Positions 43,761 through 51,868 of a stretch of 64,000 nt of DNA are shown one piece after another. The translations under genes were made by a program, and so were the position numbers. The stretch is from contig NZ_FOIB01000003.1 in assembly GCF_900111765.1 (NCBI RefSeq), positions 372,001 to 436,000 on the forward strand. Reading direction: 5' to 3'. The notes beneath the pieces are model-generated. The model made no database searches. It was not told the origin of the DNA and saw only the letters and a program-made list of their open reading frames with translations. Source of the DNA: Myxococcus fulvus. GTDB taxonomy: Bacteria > Myxococcota > Myxococcia > Myxococcales > Myxococcaceae. Numbering within the stretch: position 1 is the stretch's first letter; every line of letters starts with the position of its first letter.

Positions 43761-45513
43761 TCTCAACCTGCTGTGGGCTCGCGCGCTCGTGGAGGAGCTG
43801 GTGCGTGGCGGCGCGCGACACGCGGTGGTGTGTCCGGGCTCGCGCTCCTCGCCGCTGGCCATCGCCTGCGCGCGCGCGGAAGACCTGCGCACCTGGTCCG
43901 TCATCGACGAGCGGAGCGCGGCCTTCTTCGGGTTGGGGCTCGCGAAGCAGTCGCGCACGCCGGTAATTTTGGTCGCGACGAGCGGCACCGCGGGCGCGCA
44001 CTTCTACCCGGCGGTCATCGAGGCCTCGCTGTCCCAGGTGCCCCTCATCGTGCTCACCGCGGACCGCCCGCTGGAGCTGCAGGGGTGGGGCGCGGCGCAG
44101 ACGGTGCCGCAGGCGCGCTTCTACGGTGAGCACGCGCGCAGCTTCACGGACGTGGGCGTGCCGGAGTCGAGCGACGTGGCGCTGTCGCACCTGCGCGCCA
44201 CCGCGGCCCGGGCCGTGGCCACCTCCCTGCGGGCCCCTCGGGGCGCAGTGCAGCTCAACGTGCCCTTCCGCGAGCCGCTCGCGCCGGTGACCGAGGCGTA
44301 TGGCGAGGAGCGTCTGTCTGCGCTCGCGAAGCAGGGTCGTCCGGGGGTTCCGTTCACGCGCATCGCCGCGCCCACGCCGGTGCCGGACGCGGCGGTGCTG
44401 GAGTCGGTGCGTCAGCGCATCGCCGCGACGGAGCGGGGTGTCATCGTCTGCGGTCCTCGCGACGAGGCGGACGGTTTCGCCGAGGCCATCTCCGCGCTGT
44501 CTCAGGCCACGGGCTACCCGGTGCTGGCGGAGGCCACTTCGCAGGCGCGTTATGGCGGCGGTCCGCTGACGCTCTCGCACTACGACGCGATGCTTCGTCA
44601 CGCGCCCTTCGCCCGGGCGCATCGGCCGGAGCTGGTGCTGCGGTTCGGTGGAGGGCTCACGCCCAAGGTGCCTCAGCAGTGGCTGGACGGCTCGGGCGCG
44701 GACATCGTGCTCTTCAGTGATGGGGGCGCGCTGTTCGACCCCGCGCACCGCGCGGCCACGGTCGTGGAGGGCTCGGCGGTGGCGGCGTGCGCCGCGCTGG
44801 CGAAGGGCGTGAAGCGGAGCGTGGGCCGGTGGACCCAGGGCTTCCTCGCGGCGGAGCGGATGGTGCGAGGCGCGCTGGAGGCGGCCTTCTCCGAGCGACC
44901 GGACCTGCTCAGCGAGCCGCGCATCGCTCGCGAGGTGGTGGCCACGCTTCCGGCCGAGGTCCCGCTGTTCGTGTCCAGCAGCATGCCCATCCGGGACGTG
45001 GACGCGTTCGCTCCGGCGAGCGGGGTGCCGCTGCGCGTGCTGGCCAACCGGGGCGCGAACGGAATCGACGGCATCATCTCCAGCGCGCTCGGGGTCGCGG
45101 CCGCGGCCGCGCGTCCCGCGGTGCTGCTGACGGGGGACCTGGCGCTGCTGCACGACGTGGGCGCGTTCGTGACGGCGGCGCGCTCGCGCGTTCCGCTCAC
45201 GGTGGTCGCGGTGAACAACGACGGCGGCGGCATCTTCTCGTTCCTGCCCATCGCGCAGGCGGCGAAGCCGGACGAGTTCGAGTCGCTGTTCGGCACGCCG
45301 CACGGCGTGGACCTGGCGCACGCGGCGGCGCTGGGTGGGGCTCGGCTGCATCGGCCCACGACGCCCGCGGCGCTGCGAGCGGCGGTGCGTGAAGGACTGG
45401 AAGGCGGCCTGCACCTGGTGGAGGTGCGCGTGGACCGGGCCGCGAACGTGGATGACCACCGGCAGCTCTTCGCGAGAATGGCCGCCGCACTCGGAGAGGG
45501 ACCATGGGCGTGA
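43744..45513 (+). CDS. menD: SEPHCHC synthase (MenD), ThDP-dependent
   Basis: A 589-aa product. It has CPGSRSSPLA, the active-site Glu region IDERSAAFFGLGLAK, ATSGTAGAHFYPAV, ADRPLELQGWGAAQT, the isochorismate-binding ANRGANGIDG, and the ThDP motif GDLALLHD...NNDGGGIFSFLP. It adds the succinic semialdehyde unit from 2-oxoglutarate to isochorismate. Start ATG at 43744 inside the end of menF. The Ala/Arg-rich middle domain is typical of high-GC organisms. Confidence 0.96.
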   Translation: MSGDSNLNLLWARALVEELVRGGARHAVVCPGSRSSPLAIACARAEDLRTWSVIDERSAAFFGLGLAKQSRTPVILVATSGTAGAHFYPAVIEASLSQVPLIVLTADRPLELQGWGAAQTVPQARFYGEHARSFTDVGVPESSDVALSHLRATAARAVATSLRAPRGAVQLNVPFREPLAPVTEAYGEERLSALAKQGRPGVPFTRIAAPTPVPDAAVLESVRQRIAATERGVIVCGPRDEADGFAEAISALSQATGYPVLAEATSQARYGGGPLTLSHYDAMLRHAPFARAHRPELVLRFGGGLTPKVPQQWLDGSGADIVLFSDGGALFDPAHRAATVVEGSAVAACAALAKGVKRSVGRWTQGFLAAERMVRGALEAAFSERPDLLSEPRIAREVVATLPAEVPLFVSSSMPIRDVDAFAPASGVPLRVLANRGANGIDGIISSALGVAAAAARPAVLLTGDLALLHDVGAFVTAARSRVPLTVVAVNNDGGGIFSFLPIAQAAKPDEFESLFGTPHGVDLAHAAALGGARLHRPTTPAALRAAVREGLEGGLHLVEVRVDRAANVDDHRQLFARMAAALGEGPWA

Positions 45514-46364
45514 CGCTGGCGTACGAGACGTGGGGCGAAGGCCCCCGACCGCTCGTGCTGCTCCACGGCTTCACCGGGAACCGCGGCTCGTTCGACGGGC
45601 TGAAGCCGCTGATGGGCCGCTCGGTGAAGGCCATCGCGGTGGACCTGCCGGGCCACGGCGCCACGCCGCTGCCCGAGCGGCGCGGACGTGACGGCTTCCT
45701 CGAGACGGTGGACGCGCTGGTGTCCCTGGTGGACTCGCTGGGGCTGGGCACGGTGGACCTGCTGGGCTACTCGCAGGGCGCGCGCGTGGCGCTGGCCGCG
45801 GCGGTGCGGGCGCCGGACCGCTTCGGTCGGCTCATCATGGAGAGCGGCTCGCCTGGGCTGCACCGTCGTCAGGAGCGCGCCGAGCGGCGGGAGTCGGACG
45901 GGCAGCTGGCGGCTTTCATCCGCGCGAAGGGCGTCGACGCCTTCGTGGAGCGCTGGGAGGCGCTGCCGCTGTTCGACTCCTTGCGCGCCATGCCCGCGGA
46001 GCGTCGGGAGCGACTGCGGGCCCATCGTCGGGCCTGCACGGCGGAGGGGCTCGCCGGAGCGCTGGAGTGCCTGGGGCTGGGCGTGCAACCCGACTACTGG
46101 TCGGAGTTGCACCATCAGCGCCTGCCCACGCTGCTCTTGACGGGGGCGAAGGACGAGAAGTTCACGAACACGGCGCGGCGGATGGCGGCGGAGCTCCCGG
46201 TGGTGTGGCGACATGCCTTCACGGACTGCGGCCACGCGCCCCATCTGGAGACGCCGGAGGAGTACGTCCGCGAGGTGCTGGGCTTCCTGCAGACGCCCTG
46301 GTACGAGGCGCCCCAGTTCGAGGCGGCCGCCACGGGGGCGGACCCTGGGAGGATGAGTCCGTGA
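45504..46364 (+). CDS. menH: SHCHC synthase (MenH), alpha/beta hydrolase
   Basis: A 286-aa alpha/beta hydrolase overlapping menD by 10 bp. LLHGFTGNRGSF (oxyanion region), LLGYSQGARVAL (nucleophile elbow G-Y-S-Q-G), SGSPGL, and the catalytic His in CGHAPHLE. It eliminates pyruvate from SEPHCHC to give SHCHC. The Ser-Gln-Gly elbow and context support MenH over a generic hydrolase. The stop overlaps menA (GTGA). Confidence 0.92.
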   Translation: MGVTLAYETWGEGPRPLVLLHGFTGNRGSFDGLKPLMGRSVKAIAVDLPGHGATPLPERRGRDGFLETVDALVSLVDSLGLGTVDLLGYSQGARVALAAAVRAPDRFGRLIMESGSPGLHRRQERAERRESDGQLAAFIRAKGVDAFVERWEALPLFDSLRAMPAERRERLRAHRRACTAEGLAGALECLGLGVQPDYWSELHHQRLPTLLLTGAKDEKFTNTARRMAAELPVVWRHAFTDCGHAPHLETPEEYVREVLGFLQTPWYEAPQFEAAATGADPGRMSP

Positions 46365-47284
46365 GCACGTCGGTTCCTGGCGCACCGGTGTCCCTGTCGA
46401 AGCCCCGTCCCACGGTGAAGACGTGGTTGATGGCCGTGCGTCCGAAGACGCTGACGGCGGCGCTGGTGCCGGTGTTGGTGGGGACGTCGCTCGCGTTCGG
46501 CCTGGGCGTGGGGCGGCTGCTCCCGGCGCTCGCGGCGCTGGTGGGCGCGGTGCTCATCCAGATCGGCACCAACTTCATCAACGACTACTACGACTTCAAG
46601 AAGGGCGCGGACACGCACGAGCGCCTGGGCCCGGTGCGCGTCACGCAGAGCGGGCTCATCGCGCCGGGCACGGTGTTGATGGGCGCGGCGGTGTGCTTCA
46701 TCGCGGCGACGGCGGTGGGCGCCTATCTGGTCGCGGTGGGCGGCTGGCCCATCGTCGCGATCGGACTCGCGTCGCTGCTCTGTGGCTACGCGTACACGGG
46801 TGGGCCGTTCCCCTTGGGGTACAACGGCCTGGGCGACCTGTTCGTCTTCATCTTCTTCGGGCTGGTCGCGGTGACGGGGACGTTCTACGTGCAGGCCGGC
46901 ACGGTGCATCCGGCGGCGTGGTGGGCGGCGATCCCCGTGGGGGCGAGCGGCACCATGCTCATCGTGGTGAACAACCTGCGCGATGTGACGACGGACGTGA
47001 AGGCCGGCAAGCGGACGCTGGCGGTGCGCTGGGGCACGACGGCGGGCAAGGCGGAGTACGTGTTGTTGCTCGCCGCCTCGTTCGCCACGCCCGTGGTGAT
47101 GTACGCGCTGGGGTACGCGGCACCCTGGGTGTTCCTGTCGTTCCTGAGCCTCCCGTTGGCGGTGCCTCCGCTCCAGCGCGTGATGCGTGAGCAGGGGGCG
47201 GCGTTGAATCCCGCGCTGGGTGGCACCGCGCGCTTCCAACTCATCTTCGGAGTGCTGTTCGGGCTGGGCCTGTACCTGCGATGA
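46361..47284 (+). CDS. menA: 1,4-dihydroxy-2-naphthoate polyprenyltransferase
   Basis: A 307-aa UbiA-family membrane protein from the GTG at 46361. The Asp-rich motifs are NDYYDFKKGADT (first) and NNLRDVTTDVKAGK (second), between eight or so membrane helices. It attaches the polyprenyl side chain to DHNA, giving demethylmenaquinone for the methyltransferase in the divergent aro operon. The first 30 residues (STSVPGAPVSLSKPRP) are a cytosolic lead. Confidence 0.95.
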   Translation: MSTSVPGAPVSLSKPRPTVKTWLMAVRPKTLTAALVPVLVGTSLAFGLGVGRLLPALAALVGAVLIQIGTNFINDYYDFKKGADTHERLGPVRVTQSGLIAPGTVLMGAAVCFIAATAVGAYLVAVGGWPIVAIGLASLLCGYAYTGGPFPLGYNGLGDLFVFIFFGLVAVTGTFYVQAGTVHPAAWWAAIPVGASGTMLIVVNNLRDVTTDVKAGKRTLAVRWGTTAGKAEYVLLLAASFATPVVMYALGYAAPWVFLSFLSLPLAVPPLQRVMREQGAALNPALGGTARFQLIFGVLFGLGLYLR

Positions 47285-47293
47285 TGTGAGTCC

Positions 47294-48454
47294 ATGCGCA
47301 TCGTCAAGGCAACCCTGACCCCGCTCCGACTGGAGCTGCTCCAGCCCCTGAAGACGGCCCGAGGCACTTATTCCGCGCGCGAGGGTTTCCTCGTGCGCCT
47401 CGAGGACGAAGAGGGGCGGGTGGGGCTCGGTGAGGCGATGCCGCTGCCCGAGTTCGGCACGGAGTCGCTCCCCGTCTGCGGCGAGGTGCTGGCGGCGTGG
47501 CTGTCCTCGCTGGAGGGCCAGTTCCTGGGCGACACGGTGCGCGCGGTCGAGGACACGCTGTCTCCGTTCCCGCCGACGGTGGCGCGAGGAGAGGGGGTCC
47601 GGGTGCGAGCCCGTCATCCCGCGCCCCCGGGGCCGGTGCCCGCGGCGGAGCATGCGCTGGAGCTGGCGCTGTTGGACCTGCTCGCGAGGCGGCAGGGGGT
47701 TCCGTTGTGCTGGCTCCTGGCCGAGGAGGCGCGTCCCGAGGTCCTGGTGAATGCGCTGCTGAGCGGGGAGACGGCGGAGGCGCTGGTGGACGAGGCGCGA
47801 GTGGCGGTGGCCGAGGGGTATGGGACGCTCAAACTGAAGGTGGGCGGTCGCGCGCTGGAGGAGGACGAGCAGCGCGTGAAGGCGGTGCGCGAGGCGGTGG
47901 GGCCGGACGTGAAGCTGCGGCTCGACGCGAACGGTGGCTGGACGGAGCTCGAGGCGAAGCGCGCGCTGGACAAGCTGGGCTGGTACCAGTTGGAGCTGGT
48001 GGAGCAGCCGACGCCGCCGGACGACCTGGCCGCGCTGTGGCGGGTGCAGCGACGCGCGCCGTGCATGGTGGCCGCGGACGAGTCGCTCGGTTCTCCGGAG
48101 ACGCTGCGCGCGCTGTTGGGCTCGGATCCGTTGTTGGGCGGTGGGCCGGCGGTGGGCGCGGTGGTGCTCAAGCCGATGGTGTTGGGAGGGCTGCTGCCTG
48201 GGCTCGTGGTTGCGATGCGGGCCGCGCGGCTGGGCATGCAGGCGTATGTGACGAGCTCTCTGGACGGCGTGGTGGCCCGGGCAGGGGCCGCGCACCTCGC
48301 GGCCGCGTTGCCTTCAGGGGCGCTCGCGTCGGGACTGGCGGTGGGGAAGCTCTTCAAGAGTGAGCCCGCCGAGCATGATTACCGGCCGCTGCACGGGCGC
48401 ATCCGCTTGCCGGAGACGCCGGGACTAGGGCTGGATGCCGGAGCGGTGGTGTGA
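47294..48454 (+). CDS. menC: o-Succinylbenzoate synthase
   Basis: A 386-aa enolase-superfamily enzyme. Catalytic Lys lies in YGTLKLKVG, metal ligands in LRLDANGGW, LVEQPTPPD and AADESLG, and the second Lys in VVLKPMVLGG. It dehydrates SHCHC to o-succinylbenzoate. A segment near residues 96-115 (PTVARGEGVRVRARHPAPPG) is an insertion relative to shorter MenC enzymes. Nine bp separate it from menA and it overlaps menE by 4 bp. Confidence 0.93.
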   Translation: MRIVKATLTPLRLELLQPLKTARGTYSAREGFLVRLEDEEGRVGLGEAMPLPEFGTESLPVCGEVLAAWLSSLEGQFLGDTVRAVEDTLSPFPPTVARGEGVRVRARHPAPPGPVPAAEHALELALLDLLARRQGVPLCWLLAEEARPEVLVNALLSGETAEALVDEARVAVAEGYGTLKLKVGGRALEEDEQRVKAVREAVGPDVKLRLDANGGWTELEAKRALDKLGWYQLELVEQPTPPDDLAALWRVQRRAPCMVAADESLGSPETLRALLGSDPLLGGGPAVGAVVLKPMVLGGLLPGLVVAMRAARLGMQAYVTSSLDGVVARAGAAHLAAALPSGALASGLAVGKLFKSEPAEHDYRPLHGRIRLPETPGLGLDAGAVV

Positions 48455-50145
48455 CGACGTTCGGCTGTCCCATCCGCGAGGGCGCGCGCGTTCATCCGGA
48501 AGCGGAGGCGCTCACGTATGCGGGGCGCGCGTGGAGCTACGGCGCGCTGGATGCCGAGGTGAACCGGTGGGTGGCCGCGCTCGAGGCCCGGGGTATCGGC
48601 CCGGGGCAGCGGGTCGTGCTGCTGTCGACGAACCAGCCGGCCTGTGTGTTCCTGTTCTGGGCCCTGGGGCGAGTGGGGGCGCTGCTGGCGCCGCTGAACG
48701 CGCGCCTCACTCGCGCTGAGTTGGCTCCGCTGGCCGAAGACATCGCGCCCGCGCTCACCTTGGCGACGGAGGCCTTGCGAGAGCGTCTGCCAGGCGCGGA
48801 GTCACTGGAGACCTTCGCGTCGCCGGAGTACGTGGCGTCGGGGGAGCGGCTCCCGCGCGAGCGGACAATGAAGACCCGCGCGTCGTCGGAGACGCCGACG
48901 CCTGAGCTGACGTCGGGAGGGCGACCGCCGAACGCGCAGCCGCTGAATCCCTCTGTGGCGTCGGCAGTACGACCGCCAGACGAGGAGTCATTGGCAACGG
49001 GTGCGTCGCTGAGGCCGTCCATGGCCTGTGTGTCGACGACAGGGCGACCTCGGGATGCGAAGCCCCTGACTCCTTCAGAGCCATCGACGACCTGCATGCC
49101 GCTGGCTGAGGACTCACCACGCGTCGTGCTCTTCACAAGCGGGACGACGGGCAGGCCGAAGGGCGCGGTGCTGACGGAGGGCAACTTCCGTGCGTCGTGC
49201 CGAGCCTCGGCGGAGAACCTCGGATCGCATCCCGCGCCACGCTGGCTCGGGACGTTGCCGCTGTTCCATGTCGGTGGTCTCGCGATGTTGACGCGCACAG
49301 CGTACGAGGGCGGCTGTCTGGTGCTGCACGAGCGCTTCGACGCGGAGGCCACCAGTCGAGCCATCGACGAAGGCGTGACGCACGTGAGCCTCGTCGCCAC
49401 GACGCTGGAGCGGGTGCTCGATATCCGAGCCGGTCGCCAGGTGCCGGAGACCTTCAAGCTCGCGCTGATTGGCGGCGGGCCGGTGCCAGTGTTCCTGTTG
49501 GAGCGGGCTCGTGCCGTGGGCCTCCTTGCGCTCCAGACCTACGGTCTCACCGAGGCCTGTTCTCAGGTAACGACGGAGTCTCCCGCCGAGGCGGATGGGA
49601 AGACCGCGGGACGCCCGCTCCCTGGGACACAGGTGCGCATCGTCGGTGATGACGGCGAGGCACGAGGCCCTGGCGAGGAAGGCAACATCGAGGTCCGAGG
49701 CCCCACGGTGATGGCGGGCTACTGGAATCGTCCCGACGCGACGCGCGAGGCGTTCCGTGACGGATGGCTCCACACGAAGGACCTCGGAGCACTGGACGCG
49801 CGAGGTCGCCTCACGGTGCTCTCACGTCGCACGGACCTCATCGTCAGGGGAGGGGAGAACATCTACCCGGCGGAAGTGGAGGCGGTGCTCGCGAATCATC
49901 CCTCGGTGCAGGAGGCCGCGGTGATTGGCCTGCCCGACGCGAGATGGGGCGAGGTCCCCGTGGCGTTCCTCGCGCCGCGCACGGGCCAGCCGCGCCCGGA
50001 TGCACAGGAACTGGCGACGTGGTGCCGTGAATCGCTCGCGGGCTACAAGCTGCCCACGCGGTTCGTCTGGCTGGACGCACTGCCCCGTAACGCGATGGGC
50101 AAGCTCGAGCGGACGGCGTTGCGCAAGGTCCTCACGGAGGGGTGA
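48451..50145 (+). CDS. menE: o-Succinylbenzoate-CoA ligase (MenE) with a repeat-bearing insertion
   Basis: A 564-aa ANL ligase from the GTG at 48451. The P-loop is FTSGTTGRPKGAV (228-240), followed by LPLFHVGGLAML, TYGLTEACSQVTT, and GWLHTKDLGALDARGRL with GGENIYPAEVE and the catalytic Lys near the end (NAMGKLERT). It activates OSB to OSB-CoA. Residues about 132-222 (48844-49116) form a Pro/Ser/Thr-rich insertion directly before the P-loop; it has three copies of an R-P-x-(N/D)-x-x-x-L motif at 157, 172 and 198. Typical MenE is about 90 residues shorter. The core motifs are intact. Confidence 0.93.
   Translation: MTTFGCPIREGARVHPEAEALTYAGRAWSYGALDAEVNRWVAALEARGIGPGQRVVLLSTNQPACVFLFWALGRVGALLAPLNARLTRAELAPLAEDIAPALTLATEALRERLPGAESLETFASPEYVASGERLPRERTMKTRASSETPTPELTSGGRPPNAQPLNPSVASAVRPPDEESLATGASLRPSMACVSTTGRPRDAKPLTPSEPSTTCMPLAEDSPRVVLFTSGTTGRPKGAVLTEGNFRASCRASAENLGSHPAPRWLGTLPLFHVGGLAMLTRTAYEGGCLVLHERFDAEATSRAIDEGVTHVSLVATTLERVLDIRAGRQVPETFKLALIGGGPVPVFLLERARAVGLLALQTYGLTEACSQVTTESPAEADGKTAGRPLPGTQVRIVGDDGEARGPGEEGNIEVRGPTVMAGYWNRPDATREAFRDGWLHTKDLGALDARGRLTVLSRRTDLIVRGGENIYPAEVEAVLANHPSVQEAAVIGLPDARWGEVPVAFLAPRTGQPRPDAQELATWCRESLAGYKLPTRFVWLDALPRNAMGKLERTALRKVLTEG
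48913..49060 (+). repeat. In-frame degenerate repeats inside menE
   Basis: TCG(G/A)-starting units begin at 48913, 48961 and 49033, each with a GR/VR-P-x-(N/D) codon block. The intervals (48 and 72 bp) are multiples of three, so the reading frame is kept. Confidence 0.45.
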
Positions 50146-51868
50146 TAGGACTTCCAGCCGTGGGCGGCAGGGGCGCGCGCTCCGAGGACTTCAGCAGCAC
50201 CTCCCGGAAGCGCCCTTCACGAGCAGCGACGCAGACGTTGAACCCGTCCACCCTGCCGCAGGTGACCTGCTCGCCCAATCGCTGGAACAAAGCCAGCTTC
50301 GGAGTGTCCACGACGTAGAGCGTTTCCGCCGAAAGTCGGCCCTGCTCGGCATCGGCCTTCAATGCCTCGCAGACCTGCTGGACATGTCGTTCATTGAAGC
50401 GCGCGGCGTAGCCGCTGTTCGTCGACATCCCCTTGCGATACGCGAGGTCACCCCATCGCACGTAGTCATCACGGGCGAAGGTGTTCTCGGTGCACGGCTG
50501 CTCCGAGTCATGGATGTACGGCGGATACAGCACCACGTGCCGATAGAACGAATCCAGTTGCGCCCACTCCGGCGCGCGCAGTCGGGGCCAGGGCGCCGAG
50601 CGAAACCGCTGCTGTGCCCAGAGCTCCTCGGTGTCGACCACCTGGATGAGCAGCGCACCGACCAGCACGCTCGTGATGACGGCGGGGCGCTCGCGCCAGC
50701 GCCAGGCGACGAGCGCGAGGATGCCTGTGAGCACGACGTAATGCAGGGGCCAGATGAAGCGCCCCGAAGCGCGGAACATGCCCAGGACAGGCATGAACGG
50801 CTCCGCGACCTTCCGCATCGACACCACGGTGGTGCCACCGAGGGTCATCGTCGTGGAGAAGGCGAGCAACGCCAGCAGCCCCACGGCCGTCAGGAGCGGC
50901 CCGTGTGCTCGAACTCGCGCGCGCGCCTGGGGCCACCACACGGACGGCTTGCCCAACAGTGCGATGAGCGCGAGCACGAGGACGCCGGTGCCGAGATAGC
51001 CGAAGCCCTCATATTGCCCGCTTCGTGCGGGCAGCCACGGCAACACCCGCGACCAGCCCATGGGATTGATGAGCGCGAGCATGTCCGCGCTATAGACACC
51101 GAACCCCTGTGCCCCTCCGCGTACATCCTGGCCCACGTACCCGAACGCGACGAAGACCGCACCCACCGCCAGGCAACCGCCCAGGAACGCCAATGCCGCC
51201 TGTCGCCACGAGAGGTGTTTCTCCTGCCACGCCATGCTGACGAGCAGGGCCGTCGAGAGCGCGAGGACCATGACCGTCAGGTACGGGTGGACTCCCGCGG
51301 CGAGCACGTTGATGAGCAGGGCCCCGCGCAACGTTCGCCAAGCGCTTCGTGCATCCGGCCGAGGACGCAGGTGCAGCCACAACATGGCCGTGAGCATCCA
51401 GTGCGCGCAGAGCGCGTCATGCCCGAATCGGAACACGAGCACCGGCGCGAGCACGAACAGCGCGGCCCCCAGGAGTTGATGCGAAGCACGAGGCGTGAAC
51501 AGCGCCATCAGCTTGACGCCCATGAATCCCTGGAGCGCGAGACACGACGCGAGCCACAGGCCGATGAACTGGAAGTCCTGAGGCAGCCACCCGGAGAACG
51601 GCTTGAGCACCAGTGAGACCCACGGTGTCGAGTCCGTGAAGCCCACCGTCGTCGTGAGCGGCGCCATGTAGCCCGGCGTCCTGCCGAGGGGAAGACCCCA
51701 GGGGGCCTCACGGAAGAACCACCAGCCGAGGATGCTCTTCGTCCAGTCCCCCCAGCCCAACCAGTCCAGATACGTGGGGTCCAGCGCGCGCGCACCGCCT
51801 AACGCGACGAACCAGAGCACGCCCAGGAGCGCTCCGGCCCAGGGGAGATGTCGGGAGTCCGTGCTCAT
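50132..51868 (-). CDS. DUF6311-type polytopic membrane protein (tandem copy 1)
   Basis: A 578-aa product from the ATG at 51868, overlapping the stop of the upstream paralogue by 4 bp (ATGA). About 11 membrane helices in a GT-C-like layout. The first extracytoplasmic loop has GDWTKSILGWWFFREAPWGLPLG and TTTVGFTDSTPW, and later GQYEGFGYLGTG and SGRFIWPLHY. The C-terminal ~140 residues are soluble (YPPYIHDSEQPC). The family is annotated as unknown; the topology suggests a lipid-linked sugar transferase. The 3' end overlaps the menE stop by 14 bp, tail to tail. Confidence 0.8.
   Translation of the reverse strand: MSTDSRHLPWAGALLGVLWFVALGGARALDPTYLDWLGWGDWTKSILGWWFFREAPWGLPLGRTPGYMAPLTTTVGFTDSTPWVSLVLKPFSGWLPQDFQFIGLWLASCLALQGFMGVKLMALFTPRASHQLLGAALFVLAPVLVFRFGHDALCAHWMLTAMLWLHLRPRPDARSAWRTLRGALLINVLAAGVHPYLTVMVLALSTALLVSMAWQEKHLSWRQAALAFLGGCLAVGAVFVAFGYVGQDVRGGAQGFGVYSADMLALINPMGWSRVLPWLPARSGQYEGFGYLGTGVLVLALIALLGKPSVWWPQARARVRAHGPLLTAVGLLALLAFSTTMTLGGTTVVSMRKVAEPFMPVLGMFRASGRFIWPLHYVVLTGILALVAWRWRERPAVITSVLVGALLIQVVDTEELWAQQRFRSAPWPRLRAPEWAQLDSFYRHVVLYPPYIHDSEQPCTENTFARDDYVRWGDLAYRKGMSTNSGYAARFNERHVQQVCEALKADAEQGRLSAETLYVVDTPKLALFQRLGEQVTCGRVDGFNVCVAAREGRFREVLLKSSERAPLPPTAGSPITPP

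Noticed and set aside
42399..45459. Long leftward frames across menF and menD
   Set aside because: They are His/Arg/Gln-rich shadows; menF and menD have complete family motifs on the other strand.
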